The notes: a model not told the origin generated them from the letters alone. A stretch of DNA of 64,000 nucleotides from Adiantum capillus-veneris (GCA_014529385.2 CM043963.1:5803501-5867500); one strand, 5' to 3'. Shown: positions 51,117 through 63,343, numbered from the stretch's first letter. A program made the numbers and translations.

Positions 51117-52317
51117 ATAGGTTTTACATGGGGGTTTCGTTCCAAGGTCAACCACTTGGCCAAGCTAACTCTATTGAAACATAGAGAGAAGCAAAGGTCC
51201 ACCACTTGTCCAAGCTAGGGTCCATTGAAACATGGAGAGAAGGATGCTTCACCATTTGTCCAAGATAGGCGCCATTGAAACATGAAGAGAATCAAGATGC
51301 ACCATGTCTCCAAGATGTTAGGCTCCATCGAAATACCTTAAACCCACGATATTTCATACATGGGGGGTTTACATTCAAGGTCCACCACTTGTCCAATCTG
51401 TTATCGCAAGTACCATGAGTGGTTTGGTCTCAATATTCAACACTTTTCCACTCTATGTCATTATATTAAGAAGATCTGGGTGTTAACGTCCACCACTTGT
51501 CTAACCTATAAGGCTATATCTTAAATGGAATTATTTCCCACCACTTGGAATGCACATGATACGTTTTACATGGGGCTTTGGTTCCAAGGTCCACCACTTG
51601 TCCAAGCTAACTCTATTGAAACATAGAGAGAAGCAAAGGTCCATCACATGTCCAAGCTAGGGTCCATTGAAACATGGAGAGAAGGATGCTCCACCATTTG
51701 TCCAAGATAGGCTCCATTCAAACATGAAGAGAAGAAAGATGCACCATGTCTCCAAGATGCAAGCCTCCATCGAAATACCTTAAACCCACAATATTTTGTA
51801 TATGTGGGGTTTAAATTCAATGTCCACCACTTGTCCAACCTATTATCCCTAGTAGCATGAGTGGTTTGGTCTCAAGATTCACCACTTTTCCACTCTATGT
51901 CATTATATTAAGAAGATCTGGGGGTGAAGTTCTACCACTTGTCCAACCTATAAGGCTATATCTTAAATGGAATTATTTCCCACCACTTGGAATGCACATG
52001 ATAGGTTTTACATGGGGGTTTGGTTCCAAGGTCCACCACTTGTCCAAGCTAACTCTATTGAAACATAGAGAGAAGCAAAGGTCCACCAGTTGTCCAAGCT
52101 AGGGTCTAGTGAAACATGGAGAGAAGGATGCTCCACCATTTGTCCAAGATAGGATCCATTGAAACATGTAGAGAAGCAAGATGCACCATGTCTCCAAGAT
52201 GCTAAGCTCCATCGAAATACCTTAAACCCACAATATTTTGTATATGTGGTATTTAAATTCAAGGTCCACCACTTGTCCAACCTATGATCCCTAGTAGCAT
52301 GAGTGGTTTGATCTCAA
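51117..52317 (+). repeat. Satellite array continued
   Basis: Roughly 2.7 higher-order units, in phase with the part left of the 2.7-kb insertion, so the insertion postdates the array. Ends abruptly at TTTGATCTCAAG where the gag element begins. Confidence 0.93.
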
Positions 52318-53443
52318 GCAGCTGTGGCCATGTAATCTTCGGTCCTTGCTCTGCCACATCCAATGTTAGATCATAGGGCTTAGAACTTTCCCCTACCTGG
52401 AAGTCGGTGATGCCCAATTTCCGTCGTGGCCTGGATGGCCTCTTGCTAGTTTCTCCTCTCATGCTTCTCTCATCATCTGATTGTGTAGCTTTCTCCCTCC
52501 TAGCTCTTTTCACAGGCATGGCTTCAAGTGGTTCTAAAAAGGCTACCTTCTCCTTATCCTTGTCCCTCTCCTTTGCTCTGGGTGGATCCACTACTATGGC
52601 TTTTCCTTTCTCTTCTAGCCTTATGATGTTTACAGGGCGATCAGGTGGTGGGGCTGGTGGAGGAGGTGGGATGGATGCTTGTAGTGGTGTCTGGGGTGGA
52701 CGTAGAATTTGTGTTGGTTGGGGTGGTGCTCGGGGTGGGGGAATTCTTTCTCTAGGGGGTGACAATTGGTTCCTCCTACCTCCTCTATTATAGTTTTGTC
52801 GTGGTTTGGGACAGTAGTACATACCATGACCGTCTTCTCCGCAGTTGTAGCAATGATACTCCCTGTTTTGTCGTCGTGCTCTTCCAGGGTCTTGATCTCT
52901 TTCTTGACTCCTCCCTTGTTGTATTAAGTGGACATACAAATTCTGCAGTTGGTCAGTAATATGGGCCAACATATCTTGTTGGTCATCTCTTATCCCAAGA
53001 GCCGGTGGTGGTGGTGGAATGGTGGTTGTCGTAGTTGCTGGTCGACGCAATGTTCCTGATTGTGTTGACTCGGTTTCTTTGGCTTTCATTCGTAGCTTCT
53101 TGTCTTTAAGGCGAGCAATCTCAACGGCTAACTCGTACGTAGCCGGGAATCTACCTTTCACCTTCTCCTTGAGAAGCGGCCATAAGCCATGCGTGAACCG
53201 ATCTTTTTTTAGAAAATCGGGTGCAGCTTCCCCCCTAGCCAGTGACTCAACCCACCATTCCCACAAATCCACAAATTTGGACTCATAGGTGGCATATTCT
53301 AAAAGACCCAATGCTTCCGTTATCTGTGCTGCAGCATCAGGTGCGACTTGAAAACTGACTCTTATAATTACCTCGGTGACTTGAGTTACCTGATTCTCAA
53401 AGTAGAATAGTGTTGATTCTCTATTGTGTAGAGCTCCTTCCAT
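52318..53443 (-). CDS. Retrotransposon gag with CCHC zinc knuckle
   Basis: Open frame from ATG 53443 (MEGALHNRES), ~375 residues of element sequence. The capsid-like region has the typical Ty3-type pattern (KFVDLWEWWVESLARGEAA, FTHGLWPLLKEKVKGRFP). After a Pro-rich linker comes the knuckle CYNCGEDGHGMYYC, then Pro/Arg-rich and acidic/basic segments and KITWPQLLEI. In related elements the protease usually follows that point; here translation runs into satellite-derived residues. No internal stop, so the gag is intact apart from its lost C-terminus. Confidence 0.8.
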
Positions 53444-53745
53444 TTTGTTGTTGTGGGTTGGTTGTAGGTTGCGGACATGGTTTCGACCTTCTCCTTCTTC
53501 TTCTTTGCACTTGGCCTATGTATATCCACTGGGTTTGGCGTGTTGGTTGCCTCTCCCACTACAAATCGATTACCGTTACGCCTGGCACTCGAGCTTCGAT
53601 GGAGATGCGGAGTTCGTCTAGTTGTGCTTGGAGCCCTTCTTCTTCTGTCGTCTAATTAGCAAATCCTGCTAGCCATTCATCCATTCACAATAGTTTAAGG
53701 GTTTCAGTCTTGTAAACTGAAGGGTTTCATGAAAAGATCCTCAAT

Positions 53746-53755
53746 GGGGGCACCA
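53746..53755 (-). other. Probable primer binding site
   Basis: TGGTGCCCCC on the minus strand, two bases after the LTR terminus CCCGTCA. Position fits a tRNA primer site; I cannot name the tRNA. Confidence 0.55.
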
Positions 53756-53757
53756 AA

Positions 53758-55306
53758 TGACGGGAGCAAAGCGAACCCCGAACCCCGACGACCTCTAAAA
53801 CACCGAGGACCGAATGGCGCGCCTCGAGCCTGTCATGGTAAAGCAAACAGGGGGCACCACCTAGCTTCAGCGGCTGGGACGCAAACAACACACCACCATA
53901 ACAAAGTTTTCATCCAAGAGAGATGGATGCTTGGGAGTAATGATGAAAAGGAAAGGGAATGAGATCAAGTGAGAGAGAGAGAGAGAGTGAGGGAGGGGGT
54001 ATAGCGGCTTAGTACTTAGGCATCACAAAAGGATGGCGAATCCGCACACCCTTCCCACATACACAAGCTCACTCCAAAACACAAGACTAGGTGGCGATTC
54101 CGCACACCTCACATGGGCAAAACATTGCAAGAAAACATACTCACAAACCTCAAGCTTTATTTAGAGAATTAGGCGATGAAATGGGGAGCATAGGGTAGGG
54201 GAATGAGAAGGGAGAGAGTGGTAGAGCACATGGAGGATAGCTGGGAGTTGATGGCGAAGACTCGCACGAGGATTATGGCCATCATCCTTCATTTAGTTGC
54301 CCTTCATCTTCCATAGCCAAGGGTGTAGAGGTCATGCTCAAGACAAGCATGGTGATTGCGGTGATGGTGATGGTGTGGGTGTGTGTGTGTGCACTAGGCA
54401 CACACAGTGCATAGTGTGTTCTTTGGTGATGTTGTGTGTTTTTGTGTGATGGTGACCCCTCTTTATATAGGGGAGGAGGGGGGGAGAAATTCTAGAATTT
54501 AGAAATGAAGAAATCATTATCTACATAGGCCATGTGACTGTGGGCCCCACTTGTCTGGCTGTGTGTATATGTGCCAGAACAGCAGTCTCATGAGAGAGAC
54601 TAAGAGAGAGAGATGGGTTGATGAAAAAAAAGTGAGAGGTGACATGGAGAATAAAGTAATTACAAGAGGGGAGAGAGGGGAGTGTGTTTAGAGGTGAATC
54701 TGTGTGCAGATGTGTGTGAACACAAGAAAAATCAGGTAACCACCGGGTGGGGATGGGTCTGTGGGCACCTTTTTTCAGTGAAACTGAGTGTGTGTGAGTG
54801 TGGGGGAGGTTATTTAGCTACAAGACAAGAGACATGGCGCCCTTTAGAGAGAGAGAGAGGGGGGTATTTGGGTCATGGGATATGATAGGAGAGAGAAAGA
54901 GGGGGTGGGGTATAATATTTTGGAAGATAGGGTAAGTTGCATGTGAGTTAGGGTGCATTATTGGTGAGTTATAATGCATTATTGGTGAGAGGTGGGGTAG
55001 CTTGAGGGGAGAGAGAAAGGAGAAAGGACAAAGGGAAGAGAGAGGGGGTTGACCTTTTGAGTGGAGGAGAGGAAAAGGGACACCCGACGGGACAACAGTG
55101 AAGAAAAAGGAGGCAAGGTGGGGATGGGCTACCCTGCAGGCATGAGGTGGCCTATTTTACCTTTCTTATATATTTACATAATCATAATTTATTTTTTCTT
55201 ACTTTTTCCAATGCCTTTTATCACTCCCTCCATAAGAGGGGGTTTTCCTGGGGTGGGGACGAGAGAAGAGGGGTATGGGAGCTTGGCTTGTGAAAAGCCC
55301 CCATCA
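53758..55306 (-). repeat. 5' LTR of the gag element
   Basis: 1,549 bp bounded by TGACGGGAGC (53758) and CCCCATCA (55306) on the plus strand, i.e. TG...CA. Contains a minus-strand TATATAAAG (54461-54469) as candidate promoter, GT-rich (54,375-54,450) and GA-rich tracts. Confidence 0.65.
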
Positions 55307-56530
55307 GTACCATGAGTCGTTTGGTCTCAAGATTCACCACTTTTCCACTCTATGTCATTATATTAAGAAGATCTGGGTGTTAAGGTCCACCACTTGTCCA
55401 ACCTATAAGGCTATATCTTAAATGGAATTATTTCCCACCACTTGAAATGCACATGATACGTTTTACATGGGGCTTTGGTTCCAACGTCCACCACTTGTCC
55501 AAGCTAACTCTATTGAAACATAGAGAGAAGCAAAGGTCCACCACTTTTCCAGCCTAGGGTCCATTGAAACATGGAGAGAAGGATGCTCCACCATTTGTCC
55601 AAGATAGGATTCATTGAAACATGAAGAGAAGCAAGATGCACCATGTCTCCAAGATGCTAGGCTCCATCGCAATACCTTAAACCCACGATATTTTGTATAT
55701 GTGGGGTTTAAATTCAAGGTCCACCACTTGTCCAACCTATTATCCCTAGTAGCATGAGTGGTTTGGTCTCAAGATTCACCACTTTTCTACTCTATGTCAT
55801 TATATTAAGAAGATCTGGGTGGTGAGTTCTACCACTTGTGAAACCTATAAGGCTATATCTTAAATGGAATTATTTCCCACCACTTGGAATGCACATGATA
55901 GGTTTTACATGGGGCTTTGATTCCAAGGTCCACCACTTGGCCAAGCTAACTCTATTGAAACATAGAGAGAAGCAAAGGTCCACCACTTGTCCAAGCTAGG
56001 GTCTAGTGAAACATGGAGAGAAGGATGCTTCACCATTTGTCCAAGATAGGATCCATTGAACCATGAAGAGAAGCAAGATGCACCATGTCTCCAAGATGCT
56101 AGGCTCCATCGAAATACCTTAAACCCACGATATTTCATACATGGGGGGTTTAGATTCAAGGTCCACCACTTGTCCAACCTATTATCGCTAGTGGCATGAG
56201 TGGTTTGGTTTCAAGATTCTCCACTTTTCCACTCTATGTAATTATATTAAGAAGATCTGGGTGTTAAGGTCCACCACTTGTCCAACCTATAAGGCTATAT
56301 CTTAATTGATATTTTTTCTCACCACTTGGAATGTGCATGATATGTTTTACATGGGGTTTTTTTCCAAGGTCCACCACTTGTCCAAGCTGGATTCAACTAG
56401 CACCTATGAACTAGCATACATACAATATTCAACTAGATTCCCTACCTATCATGTCTAGTAGCATGGATGCTCTGGCTTTAAGGTCCACCACTTGTCCAAC
56501 CTATACTCTCTTATGTAAGGGAGATCGTGC
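55307..56530 (+). repeat. Satellite array continued
   Basis: About 2.7 higher-order units of the same family, degrading near 56,390-56,520 into isolated cores. Confidence 0.92.
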
Positions 56531-56559
56531 TATAATTTCAAAACCTTCCCGCCTAAATT

Positions 56560-56780
56560 TAAAATTCAAAATATTATCGCCTAAATTTAAATTATCCCTC
56601 CCAGATTTTAAATATCCCGCCTAAATATTAAAATATCCTGACCAAATTTTAAAATTCAAACTTTTTTATAAAATTTAAATTTTACCGCTTAAATTTAAAA
56701 TATTCCATGCGAAATTGATTTTAAAGTCAAGTTTACCACAAAAAGATGTGATTATCCCACCTAAATTCAAATATGCAAAC
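56560..56780. repeat. AT-rich short-period repeat
   Basis: Degenerate ~20-25 bp units around CCCGCCTAAATTTAAAAT repeated about eight times, with AT >75%. Different from the flanking satellite. Confidence 0.7.
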
Positions 56781-57454
56781 CTCAAATCATTATATTGTAC
56801 ATAAATTGAAACAAATTCAAATTAACAAGCCTAAACTGATATTAATTTGCATAGATATAAATTTATCACACCGAAATTATGTCACCATGTTAGAGAGAGT
56901 AGTTAGAGAATTTGAACAAGGTCCACCACTTGTCCAACCTAGATACCAAGAAGGATTGAGTGTACAAGGTATTGTTTGGAGGTCCTTATAGTCCACTGGT
57001 CTCAAGGTCCACCACTTGTCGTAAGGGTCACCAAAAAGTGTATAAATTCATCCAAGGAAATACACGTATTTTTGGTCTACATATCCTAGTTTCAACCATT
57101 TATGTCCATTAGGTGTATCACTAAACAACACTACTGTTGTTGAGAAATAGAAGTTACAATCATATCTACAAATGGATTAGAGGAAAATCAGGTCAGCATA
57201 CATCTAGAACTCGCTACAAGAATCGACTTTAACAAATCACTCAAGTAAGTCTTCCATTCAAGTTTACTAGTATTACAATGTGTTAGTTATCTGTGATATT
57301 TATGTATGTATATATACTATGTGTGCATATCGTAATTAAGTGTAATTGTGTATCTACATTATGTATGAGTATTACAAATATACATAGATACACATAGATA
57401 ACACAAACGCACACATACATGAGCATGTATTTTCAAGAGAGAGATAGCCAGATA
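56781..57454. other. Spacer with isolated satellite cores
   Basis: Single plus-oriented cores at ~56,921 and ~57,006. Otherwise AT-rich with no supported gene. Confidence 0.45.
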
Positions 57455-57475
57455 CAAAGATAGATAGATAGATAG

Positions 57476-57535
<60 letters not shown>
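57455..57535. repeat. (GATA)n / (GA)n compound microsatellite
   Basis: GATA units near 57,460-57,493 followed by about 20 GA units. Confidence 0.93.
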
Positions 57536-57538
<3 letters not shown>

Positions 57539-57590
57539 CCTATTTTCTAGAGAGAGGAGAGAGAGAAAGATAACAGATTTCATCGTGTTT

Positions 57591-57830
57591 ATGTATGTGG
57601 AAGAGAGGAAGACGATGTATGGGAATATGTGCATGTATTTTCAAGAGAGAGACAACAAGATAACAGATTTCACTGTGGTTATGTATGTGGAAGAGAGGAA
57701 GACGATGTGTGGAAATATGTGCATGTATTTTCAAGAGAGAGACAGCAAGATAACAGATTTCACTGTGGTTATGTATGTGGAAGAGAGGAAGACGATGTGT
57801 GGGAATATGTGTATGTGTGCGGGAATACTT
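57591..57830. repeat. 90-bp minisatellite, ~2.7 copies
   Basis: ATGTATGTGGAAGAGAGGAA recurs at 57591, 57681 and 57771, a period of exactly 90 bp with few differences. Two plus frames stay open across it, giving a 30-residue repeat (MYVEERKTM, CMYFQER). A length divisible by three preserves any frame automatically, so coding is not implied. Confidence 0.9.
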
Positions 57831-59210
57831 TTAAACTATGTATCTCTGTCTTTTGACGAGAGAGTGTGTGTGCAAGAAAGAGTTACAGAGAACCATCTTC
57901 TCTATATGGAGAAAGACAGAGAGTGAGAGAGAGAGAAATACCTGTTTTTCCTCTATTCGTGAGGTGTGCAATGTCTCCTGAGAAGAAGCTATGCCCGATC
58001 CTGCCCTTCTGGAAAGCGTTGCGTACGATGCTGTTTCTTTATCTTGTGCGTGAACTGTCAATCCTGTGCGCTCCACCTGTGCATTGTGTACGATGCTAGG
58101 TTTGCTCCTCTATGCGCGCGTATTTCCAACTGTGTGCGATCCGCGTATGCTTTCTGTGTGTTTGCTGCTCGCTTTCTTTCTCTGTGTGCGTTGCTCGTGC
58201 GCTCTCTCTGTGCCTAATCTTGATAGGGTTTATTAGAATGCCACGTAGGCTATAAGTCCACGTTTTATCATAGGATTAAAAAAAAACAAAAGCAATATAA
58301 AACATTAACCAATTCATGGTTGAAAATATGCAAACCATGTGTAACTCTATACTAGAACTTCACTTTATAAAAAAAAATCTATGGGCTACCGCCCCTTGAC
58401 CTCACCCGGGGTGATGCCCCGGACCTTGCCCGGAACAATATCCCAAAATCAGCCCCCCAAGCCCCGCCATTGAGAGCACTATATTCCACATCCCCATCAA
58501 GAGCAATACCCCCAAACCTCACGTGGAAGCGCTGCCTCGTCGGATGCACCCCATTGTGGCATTGCCCTAAGACCCCGCATCTGGAGTGCTAAATGGGAAC
58601 ATTCTTCATTAGTGAAATTTTGAACATAAATTATATTTAGCATATACTTAAATATAATACAAATATTTAACATATTAACTATACTACTAATTTACTATAG
58701 CACTTCTAAATTATGTCCCATACTATATTTAAGGTGCCAAAGGTTTGGCCTTATGGTCCTAGATTTAGCCAAGTGGTCAACACATATAGGACCAAGTGCA
58801 CATTGTGCCAAAAAACTTGGCCATCACTTCACTTACCAAAGTTTACCACAGTGAAGTGATGCACACTATGCAGCGCCCCTGGTGGGGTCAATGTTCCTAT
58901 TATGTCATAAGAGACAACAATTCTTTTTTGTCACCTTTTGCCTCGTGGAAAACCTAGGCTTGTTTTCACATACTCAGGCACTTCAAGCCATAATAAATTT
59001 TCATTACTCTTCGGCAACCCTTTTGTTCAAGTCTTTGAAAAAACGTTGTTTAAGGCCATCCTAAACCATTTTCATTTAGGGGTGTCTAAAACTAGCTTTT
59101 GGCAATTCGGGAAGAAAATGGTCAAAGTTTTATACTTAGTTTTAACCACTTGACCAATTCAAATATTAGAAAGCAGGGTCTTGTAATACTTTCCTTTGGA
59201 CATCACACAT
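57831..59210. other. Unassigned region
   Basis: 57,960-58,220 is relatively GC-rich with TGTGCG motifs. 58,380-58,580 is a C-rich block (GCCCCGGACC) that may be a degraded LTR fragment. 58,700-59,150 is AT-rich. No gene supported. Confidence 0.4.
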
Positions 59211-60700
59211 TAAAACTAGGTCCCTCACTTGTCCAAGTTATGCTCTAATACAATAAAGGGATTTTGGTTTCAAGATGCCCCACTTTCCCAACCTTGATTC
59301 CATTAAAGAAGCTAGCTCTACTTAGACATTTAATAGCAAGGTCCTGTAGCAATTCACATTGAACATTTTCCATGACAGCTAGGTCCACCACTTGTCTAAG
59401 CTATGCTCTAATAGAGCAAGGGGGGTTTGGTTTCAAGATCCACCACTTGTCCAAACTTTATTTGGGAAGCAAGGTCCTATAATAGTTTTCTTTGGACATT
59501 CACCATTACGACTAAGTCCACCACTTATCCAAGCTATGTTCTAATACACTACGGAGGTTCTAGTTTCAAGGAGAATCACTTGTATGGCTTTGTTTTTGGA
59601 AATAAGGTCTTTACATAGTTCACATTGGACCTTGGACATTGGATACTAAAACTAAGCCCACCACTTGTCCAAGCTATCCTCTATATATAGCCAAAGGGTT
59701 TGGGTTTCAAGATTCACCACTTTTCCAAACTTGCTTCCATTAAAGAAAGGAGGGGCATTATAACTAGGTCCACCACTTGTCCAAGCTATGCTCTTATATA
59801 GAAAGGGGATTTTGTTTTCAAGAATCCACCACGTGTTCAACCTTGCAAGACTCAAGGGATACTTGGACATTGGAAAGAACAGTCCTATAGTAGTTGATAG
59901 GTGGAAGTGGGTATTACAACTAGGTCCAATCTATGCTCTCATATAGCAAAGAGGCTTTGGTTTCAAGGTCCACCAATTGTCCAACCTTGCTTCCATTAAA
60001 GAAATGAGGGGCTACGTAAACATTGGCAAGCAAGGTAGCTAGGTCCTAAGGTATTTCACCTTGGATATTGGGCATTATAACTAGGTCCACCACTTGTCCA
60101 AGCTATGCTCTGATATAGAAAGGGGATTTTTTTTTCAAGATCCACCACGTGTTCAACCTTGCAAGACTCAAGGGATACTTGGACATTGGAAAGCATAGTC
60201 CTATAGTAGTTGATAGGTGGCAGTGGGTATTACAACTAGGTCCAACCTATGCTCTAATATAGCAAAGAGACTTTGGTTTCAAGGTCCACCACTTGTCCAA
60301 CCTTGCTTCCATTAAAGAAATGAGGGGCTACGTAAACATTGGCAAGCAAGGTAGCAAGGTCCTAAGGTGTTTCACCTTGGATATTGGGCATTATAACTAG
60401 GTCCACCACTTGTCCAAGCTATGCTCTGATATAGAAAGGGGATTTTAGTTACAAGATCCACTACATGTTCAACCTTGCAAAACAAGGGATAATTGGACAT
60501 TGGAAAGCATAGTCCTATAGTAGTTGATAGGTGGCAGTGGGTATTACAACTAGGTCCACCACTTGTCCAACCTATGCTCTAATATAGCAAGGATGCTTTG
60601 GTTTCAAGATCCACCATAATTTCCAACCTTGCTTCCATTAATATAGCAAGGAGGATTTGGTCTCAAGGTTCACCACTTGTCCAACCTATGCAAAACTTTT
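59211..60700 (+). repeat. Diverged satellite with ~315-bp higher-order unit
   Basis: Core GGTCCACCACTTGTCCAAGC in a different context. The landmark AGTCCTATAGTAGTTGATAGG recurs at about 59,881, 60,197 and 60,511, i.e. every ~315 bp, with ATTAAAGAAATGAGGGGCTA and CAAGACTCAAGGGATACTTG between. Separate sub-family from the 440-bp unit, ending 80 bp before the next gene's first identified exon. Confidence 0.9.
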
Positions 60701-60780
60701 TCATGTTGTAGCATGATTTTTTGTTTGAAGAGTATTTTACTATAACTATGGATTTAACAATGTAATCTTTTTCACTTACA

Positions 60781-63343
60781 GGATGGACTTCGAATCTGGG
60801 GAGAAAGTACATATGATACTTGACAATGAAATTGTTGGTATTGGTTGTGTGTGTAGAACGGATCCAGATTCCACTTGTGGTGGTACAAAGATAGGGCAAG
60901 GAAATGTCTCCATACTAGTGGAGGAATGCTTGAAGGATGTGGTCCTACCTTTTCGTACAATGGATACTTCATCTCTCCAAGGCTCATTATGAAGTGTTGT
61001 TCGATGGTCAAAGCTTCTTTTGCGATCTTTTATATTAAATGGGAACTTAATTCATCCATAGGAAAGCTACAATGGTGATGAAGAACATGATCATTCTGAT
61101 CCTCTGATTACAGATGCAATACCTATGACAAGCCCAAAATTTGAAGCAGTGATTCGAGAGTCTTGGAGAAATCAGAGGGTCCTTTTAAAAGATGACACAA
61201 TGATGCAAACCATGAATGAAGGGACCATCTTATATGTATTTCCACATGATTATGTCAACTTTCAGGAACTTGGTCATGATTGTGTGGGTGTGGGTATTGA
61301 AAGAGCAAATGCAAGCATTGATGATGTGGTTGAAGTGGGTAGCATCACTTTGCTAAAGTGGCCCATCAAGCAGACAACAATGTTGAATGGGAGCCCATTA
61401 CAATGTTTTGTTCCTGTTAATGGCATGCATGCTACATATGAGGATGTATCCAATGATGACAATGTTGGAAAAAAACTTGATGGGAGTAATGTTGTCCAGT
61501 TGTCAAGGAAGAGACAATACACTTTCATGAATAGGACTCAGAAATCAAAAGCAGCACCAGCTTCCACTTTTTACCTTTCAAACAAATCAATTCAAAGGGT
61601 ATCATGCATTGATTGTTGTGCACAAAAATGTTGCTAGTTTGCAGATCGTGATATGGTGACAAGGTTACGACAAAATTTTTGGGGAGAGTCTCAAAAATCA
61701 CCCACTAATTATGTTTATGATGTTCTTTCTATATGTTATCAGAAAGATGAGAAGTCACGATCCCAATTCAGGCTAAATGGCTCTATTGTTTGTTGTAGAG
61801 CATGGTATGAGTTGTATGGAATACCAAAGACATCATTTTATCGATACAAGGAGAACTTTGAAAATGGTGTGCGCCAATATGTACATGGGAACACATGTAC
61901 ATTGAGAAGGGGACTTCAACATACTAGTTTAGCAAGAGCACTACTAAATGAGTTTGTGGAAAACAACTCTGAGAAGATGCCACATAGAAGTAGAACACTG
62001 CTAGATGGCTCAAGAGAGACTCAATTGGTGATTCCATCAACATACAAACAAGTGGATATTTTATGTGAAATCAACACGACACTTGACCAAATGGGCTATG
62101 AAAAGAAGCTATCCCAATCTTCTTTTGGTAGAATTTGGAACAAAGAGTACCCACATGTCACTTTAACAAAGGCGAGTGAGTTCTCTAAGTGCAATATTTG
62201 TAGCTCAATCAAGGCAAGGTTAGAAGCTAAACCTTCTCTTGAAGAGAGAGCTCTTCTCTTGAGGGAGAGAGAAGTTCACATGGCACAACAAAAAAGTTGC
62301 AGAAGCCTATATTATGCATGGCGCACGTATTCAGAAACTCAACCACAAAAATATGTATGCATAATCCATGATAAGATGGATCAAAAGAAGACTGTCATTC
62401 CTAGATTACGCATTGTTCCTAAGGGTGTGGATTCAAGATATAATCTGCAGGTGGCATTGATTGGCATGATCACTCATGGACATGGAGAAGGTCATTACAA
62501 ACACTTTGTCTTGAATGGTTTGTGGCCAGCTGATCCAAATCTTACAATTGGCTCAATTGCTAATTGTTTACATAACATAGAGAGGATAGATAAGCATACT
62601 CTTGGTGATCTAGTAACAAATGGACTTCCAAGGAGCAATATTTCACTACTACATGCTTTGAACTCAAGGGATGCTTTGGACTACCATAACTTGAGTGATG
62701 GAAAAGAGCCCATTGTGCAGCCATCAAAAATTGCAGAAGAGGAATTGGGGTCAACATTTCGCAGGTTGCCAGAGAACTTGTTGCTACAATTGGATAATTG
62801 TGCAGGGGAAAACAAAAATCGATACTTATTTGGCTATTTGTCAATGCTTGTTGCAAGGGGTGTTTTCAAAACCATCCAGCTAGGATTTTTAATGGTTGGG
62901 CATACACATGAGGACATAGACGCCAGGTTTAGTAGGTTTTCAGAGAAGTTGAGAGTTACACAAACCTATACTTTTCCACATTTGATGGATACATTATGAA
63001 ACAACTCATCTTCATCTCCAGCTCCATTTTTTCTCACAAAGATCCCCGATTTCAAGCAATATTGTGATGGCTATCTTTGTGATGGACAAGACATACTTGT
63101 TGGAAATTCCAAACCGCTTCAGTTCAGGTTCTTTATGCAGGATGAGACACCAATGATGCAATATAAGTCACATGTAGGTGTATCAAGTTGGAGTGGAAGT
63201 ATTCGCCTTTGGAAAACAGACACGGAAGGCAAGCCAATGTTACCACATGGAGATCCACCTCTAGTACCAATGGCGGAGTATGTCAACGCCCACGAAGAAG
63301 TCATTTTGGGGCTAAATAACTATCCGTGGGCTGACGACGTGAG
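60781..63343 (+). pseudogene. DUF7869-like, possibly transposase-related large gene with four in-frame stops
   Basis: One reading frame runs from the acceptor CTTACAG|G (ATG 60783) to a GTAAGC donor after 63343, ~850 codons without a frameshift. Stops: TGA 60990, TAG 61059, TAG 61635, TGA 62997. The TAG at 61059 could instead lie at a splice acceptor. The N-terminal third has two similar Gly/Val-rich segments (around residues 20-75 and 155-200). A Cys cluster (CIDCCAQKCC) lies near residue 275, followed by a basic region, a CxxC (KCNICSS, ~470), then MDQKK (~531), LQLDNCAGENKN (Asp ~671) and VGHTHEDIDARF (~707-717). These C-terminal signatures match what I remember as DUF7869, found in many eukaryotes; the spaced Asp residues suggest an RNase H-like (DDE) core, which is inference. 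Label and catalytic role are tentative. Confidence 0.6.

Larger units (their letters stand above)
52318..55306 (-). mobile_element. Truncated gag-only LTR retroelement
   Basis: On the minus strand: LTR (55306-53758), primer site, leader, gag (53443-52318), then an abrupt switch to satellite with no protease, polymerase or 3' LTR. The satellite resumes at 55307 with AGTACCATGAGTCGTTTGG, while the left side ends after AGTAGCATGAGTGGTTTGATC. About 26 bp of satellite therefore overlaps across the insert, which suggests deletion or exchange within the array. It is either a 3'-deleted autonomous element or a terminal-repeat gag element. Confidence 0.75.

Noticed and set aside
42135-56177. Recurrent ~90-codon minus-strand ORFs starting MDKWWTL in the satellite
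   Set aside because: They repeat because the DNA unit repeats. The ~50-bp sub-repeat is not a multiple of three, so the same core is read in three frames within one ORF (DKWW, TSGG, GQMV), which argues against selection on protein.
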